DNA of 22,518 bases from an uncultured Oscillospiraceae bacterium (GCA_934646175.1 CAKUEI010000020.1:1-22518); one strand, 5' to 3'; positions 1 through 8,120 are shown, counted from the stretch's first letter. A program made the numbers and translations. The notes: generated from the letters alone by a model not told the origin.

Positions 1-2539
1 GGGTATAGGTCTGCACGGCGGACACCTCAAAGGTGCTGAAGCGGGTGATGCGGAAGGTGACGCATTGGGTCTCCTTATCATAGGTAAAGGTCTTGCCGCC
101 GTTGCCGGAGGCGAGAAAGTACTCCTCGCCGCTGTTGTCGGAGAAAATGTGCTTGATCTGCTTGGGGACCATGCCGGCAGGCACGGGCAGGGTGACGGTG
201 ATCTCCCTGCCATCCAGCATATTCTTCACGTCAAGATTGTCCGCCTTCTTCACGCCGTTTTCCGTCACCGTGGCCACGGGGCTCGCCGTAAAGACGATTT
301 CCGTCACTTTGCCGTTTTCTTTCTTGACGCTCGTAACGTTCACATTGACCTTTACATCCACTTCGATCTTCTTGGTGTGATCGTTCAGGTCGTCCTGGCT
401 GACGCCGGCTTTCTTCGCGATGTCGGCTTTTGCATTCTCAACGGCCTCGGCAACGCCTTCCACGTTGGTCTTGTTTTCCACAGCCGTCTTGTCGGCATCT
501 TCCAGAGTTACGTTATCCGGTACGGTTACCTCTACCTTCGTGTCAGGCTTCACGACGATCGTCGCCGCATCGGGCTCGGTATCGGTCACCGTGTAATAGC
601 CCACTTTGTCGGCCGCAGTGATGTATTTCTCAGCGGCCAGATAGTCGGAAACGTCAGAGGAGAAGGTGCCGCCCCGAACTTCCACATGGCCTTTTGCAGC
701 TTCCCAATTGGATGCAGTGCCGTTGCTCCAGGTATAGGCCAGAATGGCGTCGCCCTTCGCGCTGAACGTGCCGCTGTTGATCGTAATGGTAGGCTCACCG
801 TTGGGGTAGCTGCGGTTTACAACAGAGATCGCCGCGCCGTCGGGGATCAGTCCGTCGCCGGTACCCTTTTCGGTGCGCTGGTCCGTGCCAGTAGCGGTCA
901 CAGTGCCGCCATTCAGCTTGAAGTCAGTGGTAATATTGGCGCTGCCTGCGCAGATCTGAATGCCGGTGGGGCCGGAGACCGTACCGCCGTTCATCACCAG
1001 TTTGCCGGAAGGCAGGTAAATCGCGCCGTCTTCCGTTGTGCTGACTACAGCGCCGCTATTGATGGTGATCAGCGCATTGGACTTATCAGTGCCATTGGTG
1101 GAGATGGCAATACCGCCGTTCTTCAGCATCACCTTGCCGTTCAGGGTGAGCACCGGCGTTTTGCAGCTTTCCTGCCCGAAAGTCCCATCGCCCCAAACAA
1201 CGATGCCGAAGCAGTCATAACCAGTTCCATTATAGCTGTTCTGAATCGTCACATCGGAATCAATGGTCAGCTTTGCCGCATCATATGCGTTGACGCGGCC
1301 ATCGATCTCACCGTTCTTCACGGTGACGGTCCCGGCGTTTACTGTCAGTGCAATGCGTTCGTTTTTCTTGTTATTGTTAGTAAAATCAACACCAGTCAGC
1401 TTCTTGCCGCCCAAATCAAGCGTCAGGTTCTTGGAAATTGTGATTTTCTCGTTGCTGGTGTCCTTCAGCAGGACAACGGTGCCGCCCGCTTTGGCCCCTT
1501 CAACGGCCTCTGCGAGGGTCTTATAGGGGGTCGTGCCGACCTTGGCGGTGGCATTCTCAAGGCTGAGGTTGGAAACCGTTCCGTCCGCGCCCTGTGCCTT
1601 GCCTGCCGGGATATAAGCAGAGACATCGGAAGAGAAGGTACCGCCGGTGATGGAGATGCCCGTATTTGCCTTATTGGTGCCGATAATGCTCGTGCCCTTA
1701 TTCTTAAATGTTCCGCCAGTGATGGTAAGAGTTCCCTTACCATAGGTAGAGTTCCACTGTGCATAGCTGTAAATGGCAGGAAGGGTCCCCTCATTGATAA
1801 AGGTACCACCATAAATCTTTGCAACATTTGCGTTAAAGAAGGCATGCTGTGCATAGTTTACGAATTCGCCGTTATTCACGATGCACGTACCGTAGTCATC
1901 GTTTTTGATGGTATTCAGGCCGCCTGTGAACGTACCGCCGTTGATGGTCAGCTTCGCACCATCGCCAACGACAGCCGGTTCGCCGGTTCCGGCCTTGCCG
2001 GCCTTGGAACCATCATACCAGCCATTGGCAATCAGGCTGGAGAACTTGCCGTTCCCGTCTGCGCCCTGGTTTACGGTGACGCCTTCGTTGATGGTCATGG
2101 TGCCGTAGTTTTTCAGGGTATAGAAAGAGTTACCGCCGCTTTCTGTGGCGCTTGCTCCAGTCTCCTTGCTGCGGGTATATGTGCCGCCGCTCAAAGTGAC
2201 CGTACCGCCGGGCATGTTATAAATTGCGGCTTTGCCATGGCTCTCATTGTCCACGGTGCCGCTGCCGGTGATGGTCAGGCTCGCGCCCTCTGGCACTGTA
2301 AAGGTATGGTTAGATAGATTGGTAACCTTGTGCCCATTCAAGTTCAGCGTGACGGTTTTCCCGGTTTCCACCGTAAAATCGCCGACTACATTATCCTGAA
2401 GGGTGATTTCCCCGCCTGCTTTCAAAGCAGTCTGAAGGTCGCCCGCCGAGCTGGCGTCCACAGCGAAGGCCGCGGAGGGCAGCAGGGCGATGAGCATACA
2501 GACCGCAAGGAGCGCGGGGAGGATCCGTTTGCGTAACAT
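1..2539 (-). CDS. Secreted beta-helix surface protein, C-terminus beyond the window
   Basis: The frame stays open for 846 codons from an ATG at 2539 to the window edge, so the C-terminus is missing. An AAGGAAGAG-type ribosome binding site lies upstream. Residues 1-26 are a signal peptide (MLRKR, a hydrophobic core, then a cleavage site after AFA). What follows is rich in short strand-and-turn repeats such as LTITGGTF and MTINEGV, typical of right-handed parallel beta-helix (pectate-lyase-like) folds. Two modules are visible. Each ends in a GGTFSSDVS motif (about residues 297 and 622), and the second opens near residue 326 with VGTTPYKTLAEAVEGAKAGG. From about residue 640 comes a charged Val/Asp/Lys-rich region and a VTFRITRFSTFEVSA segment, of the kind often found before S-layer-homology or sortase anchors in clostridial surface proteins (family knowledge; no anchor is visible here). 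Likely an exported adhesin or polysaccharide-binding protein. No catalytic residues are recognisable and the ligand is unknown. Confidence 0.85.
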   Translation of the reverse strand, partial: MLRKRILPALLAVCMLIALLPSAAFAVDASSAGDLQTALKAGGEITLQDNVVGDFTVETGKTVTLNLNGHKVTNLSNHTFTVPEGASLTITGSGTVDNESHGKAAIYNMPGGTVTLSGGTYTRSKETGASATESGGNSFYTLKNYGTMTINEGVTVNQGADGNGKFSSLIANGWYDGSKAGKAGTGEPAVVGDGAKLTINGGTFTGGLNTIKNDDYGTCIVNNGEFVNYAQHAFFNANVAKIYGGTFINEGTLPAIYSYAQWNSTYGKGTLTITGGTFKNKGTSIIGTNKANTGISITGGTFSSDVSAYIPAGKAQGADGTVSNLSLENATAKVGTTPYKTLAEAVEGAKAGGTVVLLKDTSNEKITISKNLTLDLGGKKLTGVDFTNNNKKNERIALTVNAGTVTVKNGEIDGRVNAYDAAKLTIDSDVTIQNSYNGTGYDCFGIVVWGDGTFGQESCKTPVLTLNGKVMLKNGGIAISTNGTDKSNALITINSGAVVSTTEDGAIYLPSGKLVMNGGTVSGPTGIQICAGSANITTDFKLNGGTVTATGTDQRTEKGTGDGLIPDGAAISVVNRSYPNGEPTITINSGTFSAKGDAILAYTWSNGTASNWEAAKGHVEVRGGTFSSDVSDYLAAEKYITAADKVGYYTVTDTEPDAATIVVKPDTKVEVTVPDNVTLEDADKTAVENKTNVEGVAEAVENAKADIAKKAGVSQDDLNDHTKKIEVDVKVNVNVTSVKKENGKVTEIVFTASPVATVTENGVKKADNLDVKNMLDGREITVTLPVPAGMVPKQIKHIFSDNSGEEYFLASGNGGKTFTYDKETQCVTFRITRFSTFEVSAVQTYT

Positions 2540-2596
2540 ATTGCTCTCTTCCTTTCTGTTCTGAAACTTGGGGTGTTGCCTCGTGTTTCTTCGACT

Positions 2597-2624
2597 ATTA
2601 TAACATCTTTACCTAAAATTTCAA
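2597..2624 (-). promoter_or_regulatory. Sigma-A-type promoter of the surface protein gene
   Basis: On the minus strand a -35 TTGAAA (2619-2624) and a perfect -10 TATAAT (2597-2602) are 16 bp apart. Transcription would start near 2590 and give a leader of about 50 nt ending in the ribosome binding site. A G9 run (2652-2660) lies 27 bp upstream of the -35. Confidence 0.75.
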
Positions 2625-2651
2625 CCGAAATGTTGTATAATTTTACTTTAT

Positions 2652-2660
2652 CCCCCCCCC
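2652..2660. repeat. C9/G9 homopolymer tract
   Basis: Nine consecutive C on the plus strand (G on the minus strand) stand in an otherwise AT-rich stretch between the arginine operon terminator and the surface-protein promoter. Runs like this are prone to slipped-strand length change. It lies outside any gene I accept. Confidence 0.85.
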
Positions 2661-2690
2661 GATGAAATTTTTTGTTATTCTGCTGAAAAA

Positions 2691-2717
2691 TGCAGCAAGT
2701 GATAAACACTTGCTGCA
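2691..2717 (-). terminator. Rho-independent terminator of the arginine operon
   Basis: A perfect 11-bp inverted repeat (arms 2691-2701 and 2707-2717, 5-nt loop) lies 37 nt beyond the argF stop. On the minus strand it is followed by TTTTTC. T-runs flank both sides, so it could also work in the other direction, but no plus-strand gene leads into it. Confidence 0.9.
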
Positions 2718-2754
2718 TTTTTTCAGGTATTCATATCCTTTTTACGAAAAACAC

Positions 2755-3666
2755 TTACTTTTCTCTGCCCATCAGCAGCGCCATAACAGCCTTCTGCACA
2801 TGGAGGCGGTTTTCCGCCTCGTCAAAAATTTCGTTCGCGTGAGCCTCGAACACATCGGCGGCGATCTCCTCCCCGCGGTGGGCAGGCAGGCAGTGCTGCA
2901 CCATGACGTCGGGCTCGGCCAGTTTGAGCAGCTCGTTGGTGATCTGATAGCCCTTGAATGCCTGACGGCGCTTTTCCGTCTCGCCCTCCATCCCCATGGA
3001 GGCCCAGACGTCAGTGATCACCACGTCGGCGTTCTTCACCGCGGCGGCGGGGTCATCGGTCAGGGTGTAATCCTTCCCCTCTGCAAAGGCGAGAACATCG
3101 GCGTGGGGCTCGTACCCCTTGGGGCAGGCGGTGGCCACAGCCATGCCGCTCTTCAGGCCGCCCACGATGAGGGAGTTTGCCATGTTGTTGCCGTCACCCA
3201 CATAGGCCAGCTTCAGCCCGGCCAGGCGGCGCTTATGCTCCCGGATAGTCATGAGGTCGGCCAGCACCTGGCAGGGATGGGCAAAGTCAGTCAGGCCGTT
3301 GATCACGGGGACGGAGGAATACTTCGCCAGCTCCTCTACCTCTTTCTGTGCGTAGGTGCGGATCATGATGCCATCACAATAGCGGGCCAGTACCCGGGCG
3401 GTGTCTTCAATGGGCTCGCCGCGGCCGATCTGGCTCTCTTTTCCGGAGAGGAACAGCGCATGGCCGCCCAGCTGGAACATGCCCACTTCGAACGACACGC
3501 GGGTTCGGGTGGAATTCTTCTCGAATATCATGGCCAGGGTCTTGCCCTTCAGCCGGTCGTGGAGCAAGTTGTGCTTCTGGTTGAACTTCATCTGGTCGCC
3601 TTCGTTCAGAATGGCGGTGATGTCCCCCGGGGTGAGGTCCAGCAGCTTCAACAGGTCTTTTTCCAT
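2755..3666 (-). CDS. argF: Ornithine carbamoyltransferase
   Basis: This cytoplasmic enzyme transfers the carbamoyl group from carbamoyl phosphate to ornithine, giving citrulline. At 303 aa it has the usual length. The family signatures are in place: STRTR at residues 52-56 (carbamoyl-phosphate binding), HPCQ at 130-133, DVWASMG at 219-225 and the ornithine-binding loop HCLPAHRG at 258-265 with the active-site cysteine C259. The ATG follows a GGAGG box by 10 nt. It is the last gene of the arginine operon, 36 nt after argD, and a strong terminator follows. A catabolic role (arcB) is unlikely because no arginine deiminase or carbamate kinase gene is nearby and all its neighbours are biosynthetic. 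Confidence 0.96.
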   Translation of the reverse strand: MEKDLLKLLDLTPGDITAILNEGDQMKFNQKHNLLHDRLKGKTLAMIFEKNSTRTRVSFEVGMFQLGGHALFLSGKESQIGRGEPIEDTARVLARYCDGIMIRTYAQKEVEELAKYSSVPVINGLTDFAHPCQVLADLMTIREHKRRLAGLKLAYVGDGNNMANSLIVGGLKSGMAVATACPKGYEPHADVLAFAEGKDYTLTDDPAAAVKNADVVITDVWASMGMEGETEKRRQAFKGYQITNELLKLAEPDVMVQHCLPAHRGEEIAADVFEAHANEIFDEAENRLHVQKAVMALLMGREK

Positions 3667-3702
3667 GGTGTTGTTTCCTCCGTTTCCGATTGTTCGCGGT
3701 TA

Positions 3703-4878
3703 TTATGCCAATGTTTTCTTCATGATGGCAAGGCCCTCGTCCATTTCTTCCTTGGTGATGACCAGCGGGGGCAGCAGCCGCAGGCCGGGGCCTGCGGTGA
3801 GCACCAAAAGGCCGTTTTCAATGAGCTTGGACGCCAGCTGCTTGTTGGTCTGCTCGCCCTTGACGTCCACGCCGATCATCATGCCGAGGCCGCGGGTCTC
3901 ACCCAGACAGGGGAGGTCCATCTCCTCAATGGAGCGGCGGAGATACGCGCCCTTTTCCGTCACCTCATGCAGAAGGTCGTCGGTCAGCATGTCCATAACG
4001 GCAAGTCCGCCTGCGCAGCAGATGGGGTTGCCGCCGAAGGTGCTGCCGTGGGTGCCTGCGGTCATGACGCCGCGGCACTTCTCCGAAGCCAAAAAGCCGC
4101 CCAGCGGCAGGCCGCCGCCGATGCCCTTGGCGAAGGAGACGGCATCCGGCTGGATGCCGTACTGCTGATAGGCAAAGAAGGTACCGGTGCGGCCGATGCC
4201 GGTCTGCACCTCGTCCACCAGCAGGAGCCAGTCCCGCTCGGCGCAGAGGGCGGCCAGTTCATCAACAAAATCCTGCTCCATGGGCAGAACGCCGCCTTCG
4301 CCCTGGACCAGCTCCAGCATGACGGCACAGACATCATGCCCCGCCACGGCCTCCACGCCCTCCAGCGTTGGCTCGGCATAGCGGAACCCTTCCGGGAAGG
4401 GGAAGAAGAAATTGTGGAACACGTCCTGTCCGGTGGCGGTCAGGGTATTCATGGTGCGGCCGTGGAAGGAGTTTTTCAGGGTGATGACGGTGCCGCGTCC
4501 TTTTCCGTACTTATCAAAGCTGTACTTGCGGGCCAGCTTGATGAGGCCCTCGTTTGCCTCTGCACCGGAGTTTGCGAAAAACACGTCCGCCATGCCGCTG
4601 CGCTTACAGATTGCCTGGGCAAGCTCTGCGCAGGGCTGAGAGTAAAAGAGGTTCGAGATATGGGCCAGTTTCCCGGCCTGCTCGGTGACGGCGCGGATCC
4701 ACTTTTCGTTGGTGTAACCGATGGAATTCACGCCGATGCCGCTGGTGAAGTCAATGTACTTTTTCCCCGCAAGGCTGTAGAGAGTGGCCGAATGGCCATG
4801 GTCGATGTCCACGGGGAAGCGCCCATAGGTGGGCATGATATAGTCGCGGTCCAGCGACTGTAAGGTTTCAAAATCCAT
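3703..4878 (-). CDS. argD: Acetylornithine aminotransferase
   Basis: This PLP enzyme of aminotransferase class III converts N-acetylglutamate semialdehyde and glutamate to N-acetylornithine and 2-oxoglutarate. At 391 aa it is full length. Visible landmarks are SGAEANE at 104-110 (phosphate binding), the cofactor-contacting DEVQTGIGRTG at 222-232, the Schiff-base lysine K251 in SFAKGIGGGLPLGG, and THGSTFGGNP at 276-285. It begins 9 nt after the argB stop, so the two are probably translationally coupled; its ribosome binding site overlaps the end of argB. Many ArgD proteins also act on succinyl-diaminopimelate in lysine synthesis (family knowledge), which cannot be judged here. Confidence 0.95.
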   Translation of the reverse strand: MDFETLQSLDRDYIMPTYGRFPVDIDHGHSATLYSLAGKKYIDFTSGIGVNSIGYTNEKWIRAVTEQAGKLAHISNLFYSQPCAELAQAICKRSGMADVFFANSGAEANEGLIKLARKYSFDKYGKGRGTVITLKNSFHGRTMNTLTATGQDVFHNFFFPFPEGFRYAEPTLEGVEAVAGHDVCAVMLELVQGEGGVLPMEQDFVDELAALCAERDWLLLVDEVQTGIGRTGTFFAYQQYGIQPDAVSFAKGIGGGLPLGGFLASEKCRGVMTAGTHGSTFGGNPICCAGGLAVMDMLTDDLLHEVTEKGAYLRRSIEEMDLPCLGETRGLGMMIGVDVKGEQTNKQLASKLIENGLLVLTAGPGLRLLPPLVITKEEMDEGLAIMKKTLA

Positions 4879-4887
4879 TATTCCGCC

Positions 4888-5748
4888 TCATTTCAACATG
4901 GTTCCGATGCCTTCATCGGACAAAAGTTCGATCAGGATGGCGTGGGGGATACGGCCGTCCAGAATGACGGTGCTGCCCACGCCGGAGCGCACCGCCTCCA
5001 CGCAGCAGTCCACCTTGGGCAGCATGCCGCCGGTGATGGTGCCGTCCTGCTCCAGACCGGGGACAGCGTAAAGGGGCACCTCCCGCAGGAGGGTGGAGTC
5101 GTCCTTCGGGTCCTTCAAGATCCCGCGGACATCGGTGAGCAGGAGGAGCTTTTCCGCCTTCAGGGCCACGGCCAGCTTGGCGGCGGCGGTGTCGGCATTG
5201 ATGTTGTAGACGGGGTTTTCGTCCTCGCCGCCGGCCACGGTGGACACCACGGGGATATACCCGTTTTCCAGCGAATCGGTGACCACCTTGGGGTCCACGG
5301 CGGTGATCTCGCCCACCAGACCGTGCTTCCCATCTTTCTGCCGGGCGGTAAAGAGGCCGCCGTCCAGTCCGCACAGACCCACAGCCCGGGCGCCCCGACG
5401 CTGGATAGAGGACACCAGATTCTTGTTCACCTTGCCGCACAGCACCTGCTGCACCACATCCATGGTCTCCTGATCGGTGTAGCGCAGGCCGTCCACGAAC
5501 TTTGCCTCTTTCCCGATACGGCGGAGCATGGCGTTGATGTCCGGCCCACCGCCGTGTACCACCACCACCTGGATCCCCACCAAATGGAGCAGCACGATGT
5601 CAGAAAGGACAGCATTGCGCAGCTCATCGGAGATCATGGCGTTTCCGCCGTATTTCACCACGACGGTCTTGCCGCTGAAGCGCTGAATATAAGGCAGCGC
5701 CTCCGCCAGAACGGCGGCGCGGCTGCTGTGCAGATCCTGATTCTGCAT
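4888..5748 (-). CDS. argB: Acetylglutamate kinase
   Basis: This amino-acid kinase phosphorylates N-acetylglutamate with ATP, the first committed step of the acetylated pathway. I chose the ATG at 5748 (286 aa) because AGGAGG stands 8 nt before it; an upstream in-frame TTG at 5772 has no such site. Landmarks are the ATP-site lysine K32 in KYGGNAM, HGGGP at 65-69 (acetylglutamate binding), YNINAD at 181-186 and GGMLPK at 240-245. The roughly 20-residue N-terminal extension with AEALPYIQRF resembles the kinked helix of arginine-inhibited hexameric kinases such as the Pseudomonas enzyme. That suggests feedback inhibition by arginine, as expected in organisms that recycle acetyl groups through ArgJ. 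It lies 44 nt after argJ. Confidence 0.96.
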   Translation of the reverse strand: MQNQDLHSSRAAVLAEALPYIQRFSGKTVVVKYGGNAMISDELRNAVLSDIVLLHLVGIQVVVVHGGGPDINAMLRRIGKEAKFVDGLRYTDQETMDVVQQVLCGKVNKNLVSSIQRRGARAVGLCGLDGGLFTARQKDGKHGLVGEITAVDPKVVTDSLENGYIPVVSTVAGGEDENPVYNINADTAAAKLAVALKAEKLLLLTDVRGILKDPKDDSTLLREVPLYAVPGLEQDGTITGGMLPKVDCCVEAVRSGVGSTVILDGRIPHAILIELLSDEGIGTMLK

Positions 5749-5792
5749 GTTACGTTCCTCCTGCCGGGCCAAAAGAAAGCCCGCCGATTTTA

Positions 5793-7055
5793 TCAGGTAC
5801 GGTAATCTCCGTTGATCTTGACATAGTCATAGGTGAGGTCGCAGCCCCAGCACTCGGCGTCAGAGTCGCCCTCGTTGACATTCACATCGATAATGACCTC
5901 GTCCCGGGAGAGGATGGCGGTTGCCTTTTCCTCGTCAAAATCCACGCCCTCGCCCGCTTTGCAGACCAGGATCTCCCCCAGATCGGAGCAGAACTTCACG
6001 TCCACATACTCGGGACGGAAGGGGGCCTTGGAATAGCCCATGGCGCACAGGACGCGGCCCCAGTTTGCGTCGGAGCCGAACATGGCGGCCTTCACCAGAG
6101 AGGAGCCTACCACCGCCTTGGCAAGGCGCTCTGCGGTCTCTTCGCTGCGGGCGCCGTGGATGCGGCAGGTGACCAGACGGCCCGCGCCCTCCCCGTCGCC
6201 CGCGATGGCGCGGGCCAGATAGGTGCAGACATGGGAGAGAGCCTGATGGAACAGGGTGTAACTGTCATCCTTCCACTCGATGAGAGGGTTTCCCGCCGCA
6301 CCGTTTGCCAGCACCACGCACATGTCGTTGGTAGAGGTGTCACCGTCCACGGTGACGCGGTTGAAGGTACGGGGTACGATGTCATGCAGGGCATCCTGCA
6401 GCATTTCATGGGTAATGGCGCAGTCGGTGGTAATGAAGCAGAGCATGGTGCCCATGTTTGGGTGAATCATGCCGCTTCCCTTGGCGATCGCGCCGATGGT
6501 GACGTTCTTCCCGCCGATCTGAGTGGTGACGGCGATCTCTTTCTTCACCGTATCGGTGGTCATGATGGCGTTGGCGGCGGAATCGGAACCGTCAGCGGTC
6601 AACTCGCCGACGAGAACGGGGATACCGGCCTCAATGGCCTCGATGTTCAGCCGCTGACCGATAACGCCGGTAGAGGCTACGGCGAAATCCGTGGGTTTTT
6701 TGCCCGTGGCGGCAGCAGCGGCAGCACACATCCGCTCGGCGTTCTCATGGCTTTCCGGGGCACAGGCGTTGGCGTTGCCGGAATTGGCGATAACGCCCCA
6801 GCAGGTACCGTCCTCCAGATGGTCCATGGTCACATAGACCGGGGCGGCCTTCACCCGGTTGAGGGTGTAGGTGGCGGCGGTGGTGCACTCCCTCTGGGAG
6901 AGGATCATGGCCAGATCCTTCTTGCCGGAAAGGTAGTCCTTCATGGAAGAGACCACAGGCTGGTTCCCGTCCCCCTTCCCTTTCTTCACGCCGCAGCGGA
7001 TGCCGCCGGCCAGAAATCCCTTCGGCGCAGTAACGCCGCCGGTGATGATTTTCAT
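5793..7055 (-). CDS. argJ: Ornithine acetyltransferase / amino-acid acetyltransferase
   Basis: ArgJ transfers the acetyl group from N-acetylornithine to glutamate, releasing ornithine and regenerating N-acetylglutamate. Bifunctional members also acetylate glutamate with acetyl-CoA. The ATG at 7055 (420 aa) has AAGGAG 8 nt upstream; a GTG at 7064 would overlap that site and is rejected. The precursor is self-cleaved before a threonine. Here the motif reads KGSGMIHPNMGTMLCF, placing the nucleophile at T203, with Cys where Ala is common after MTML-type sites. NSGNANACAP at 91-100 and GDTSTND at 238-244 are also typical. No argA or argE is seen in the window, so this gene probably closes the acetyl cycle; whether it is mono- or bifunctional cannot be read from sequence. 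Confidence 0.96.
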   Translation of the reverse strand: MKIITGGVTAPKGFLAGGIRCGVKKGKGDGNQPVVSSMKDYLSGKKDLAMILSQRECTTAATYTLNRVKAAPVYVTMDHLEDGTCWGVIANSGNANACAPESHENAERMCAAAAAATGKKPTDFAVASTGVIGQRLNIEAIEAGIPVLVGELTADGSDSAANAIMTTDTVKKEIAVTTQIGGKNVTIGAIAKGSGMIHPNMGTMLCFITTDCAITHEMLQDALHDIVPRTFNRVTVDGDTSTNDMCVVLANGAAGNPLIEWKDDSYTLFHQALSHVCTYLARAIAGDGEGAGRLVTCRIHGARSEETAERLAKAVVGSSLVKAAMFGSDANWGRVLCAMGYSKAPFRPEYVDVKFCSDLGEILVCKAGEGVDFDEEKATAILSRDEVIIDVNVNEGDSDAECWGCDLTYDYVKINGDYRT

Positions 7056-7062
7056 ATTCAGC

Positions 7063-7091
7063 ACTCCTTATACCCGGGCGGTGTTCCCGGG
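7063..7091 (-). promoter_or_regulatory. argJ ribosome binding site with adjacent CCCGGG hairpin
   Basis: AAGGAG (7064-7069) lies 8 nt before the argJ ATG and decides the start. Immediately 5' in the transcript, two CCCGGG palindromes (7073-7078 and 7086-7091) can pair across a 7-nt loop. The hairpin ends 3 nt from the ribosome binding site, so it could influence translation or protect the 5' end. No regulatory role is shown. Confidence 0.5.
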
Positions 7092-7110
7092 CGTTCCGTT
7101 ATACAGAGCG

Positions 7111-7139
7111 ATTATACCGCTGCGGGCCGCCGCCGTCAA
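7111..7139 (-). promoter_or_regulatory. Internal promoter for argJBDF
   Basis: In the 123-nt argC-argJ gap the minus strand carries TTGACG (7134-7139), 17 bp, and a perfect TATAAT (7111-7116). This is close to the sigma-A consensus, and the AT-rich -10 stands out in GC-rich surroundings. Transcription would start near 7104, giving a leader of about 50 nt. I see no ArgR-like palindrome next to it. Confidence 0.7.
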
Positions 7140-7178
7140 ACGCTTTCCTTTGCAGGAAGATTCAACCCCGCAGTCTCG

Positions 7179-8120
7179 TCAATCCAGACTCAGTCCCGCA
7201 GTCTCCTCGAATCCAAGCATCAGGTTCATGTTCTGGACTGCCGCGCCGGACGCGCCTTTGCCCAGATTGTCGAAAAGGGCGGTGACCATGGTCTCATCCT
7301 CGTTCCCGTTAACGCAGAGCAGCAGGGTGTCCTTCCCCGCCTGGGCGGAAGTAGAAATGCGGGGGCCAATGGAGCCGAAGGGGGCCACAGAGATCAGGGC
7401 GCTGCCGTCATAGTAACCGGCAAGCACCTCGCAGACGGACTGCGCATCCGGACAGCCCCGCAGCAGGCGGTTCTGCAACAAAATGGTAGTGGCCATTCCT
7501 TTATAGATGTCACCCAAAATGGGCGAAAACACCGGCTCGTACTTCAGCCCAGCGACGGTCTTCATCTCCGGCAGGTGCTTATGCTTTAGAGTAAGGCCGT
7601 AAATGTTGGGGGCGTCCAGCGCACCGTCGCGCTCCGGATTTTCGTATTCGGCGATCATCTTCTTCCCGCCGCCGGAATACCCTGTGAGAGAATAACATGC
7701 CATGGGGTAATCCGCCGGAACCACTCCCAACTGCACCAGCGGGGCTGTGGAAGCAAGAAATCCCGTGGCGTGACAGCCGGGATTGGCCACCCGCTGGGCC
7801 TGCTTGATGCGCTGGCGCTGGCCGGTCAGTTCCGGAAAGCCGTACACCCAGCCGGGAGCAGTGCGATGCGCGGTGGAGGCGTCAACGATGCGGGTATGGG
7901 GGTTCTCTACCAACTCTACTGCCTCTTTCGCGGCGGCGTCCGGCAGGCAGAGGAACACCAGATCGGCGGCGTTTAAGAACTTTTTCCGCTCTTCCGTGTC
8001 CTTGCGCTTTGCCTCGTCGATGAGCAGCAGCTCGATATCGTCCCGGCCAGACAGGCGGTCGTAGATCTGAAGGCCTGTGGTGCCTTCCTTTCCGTCGATG
8101 AATACCTTCGGCTTGCTCAT
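7179..8120 (-). CDS. argC: N-acetyl-gamma-glutamyl-phosphate reductase, short 'uncommon' type
   Basis: This NADPH-dependent reductase converts N-acetylglutamyl phosphate to the semialdehyde, the step after ArgB. At 313 aa it is shorter than the common form of about 345 aa. Its start, KVFIDGKEGTTGLQI, and the loop TGYSGGGKKM (146-155) match the variant subgroup described as the uncommon form of ArgC (TIGR01851-like, from memory). The catalytic cysteine is C116 in ANPGCHATG. Its ATG overlaps the argH stop by 4 nt (ATGA at 8117-8120), so the two are translationally coupled. The 123-nt gap that follows, with its own promoter, is the largest inside the operon. Confidence 0.93.
   Translation of the reverse strand: MSKPKVFIDGKEGTTGLQIYDRLSGRDDIELLLIDEAKRKDTEERKKFLNAADLVFLCLPDAAAKEAVELVENPHTRIVDASTAHRTAPGWVYGFPELTGQRQRIKQAQRVANPGCHATGFLASTAPLVQLGVVPADYPMACYSLTGYSGGGKKMIAEYENPERDGALDAPNIYGLTLKHKHLPEMKTVAGLKYEPVFSPILGDIYKGMATTILLQNRLLRGCPDAQSVCEVLAGYYDGSALISVAPFGSIGPRISTSAQAGKDTLLLCVNGNEDETMVTALFDNLGKGASGAAVQNMNLMLGFEETAGLSLD

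Noticed and set aside
65..2317. 750-codon open frame on the plus strand
   Set aside because: It is antisense to the surface protein, whose minus-strand frame has a signal peptide, ribosome binding site, promoter and recognisable beta-helix repeats. The plus-strand translation shows no family motif.
2422..2718. 98-codon minus-strand frame running through the G9 tract
   Set aside because: It begins inside the terminator hairpin, overlaps the surface-protein promoter and gene start in another frame, and has no ribosome binding site. The tract is therefore not treated as an intragenic switch.
2662..4863. 733-codon open frame on the plus strand over argF and argD
   Set aside because: Antisense shadow. 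Both covered genes have full family motifs. The frame starts in the arginine terminator and has no ribosome binding site.
5749..5772. Upstream TTG start for argB
   Set aside because: The ATG at 5748 has AGGAGG at ideal spacing and matches the family N-terminus; the TTG has no ribosome binding site.
6156..7589. 477-codon open frame on the plus strand over argJ and argC
   Set aside because: Crosses two well-supported minus-strand genes and their promoter-bearing gap. Low-complexity Gly/His-rich composition is typical of antisense translation.
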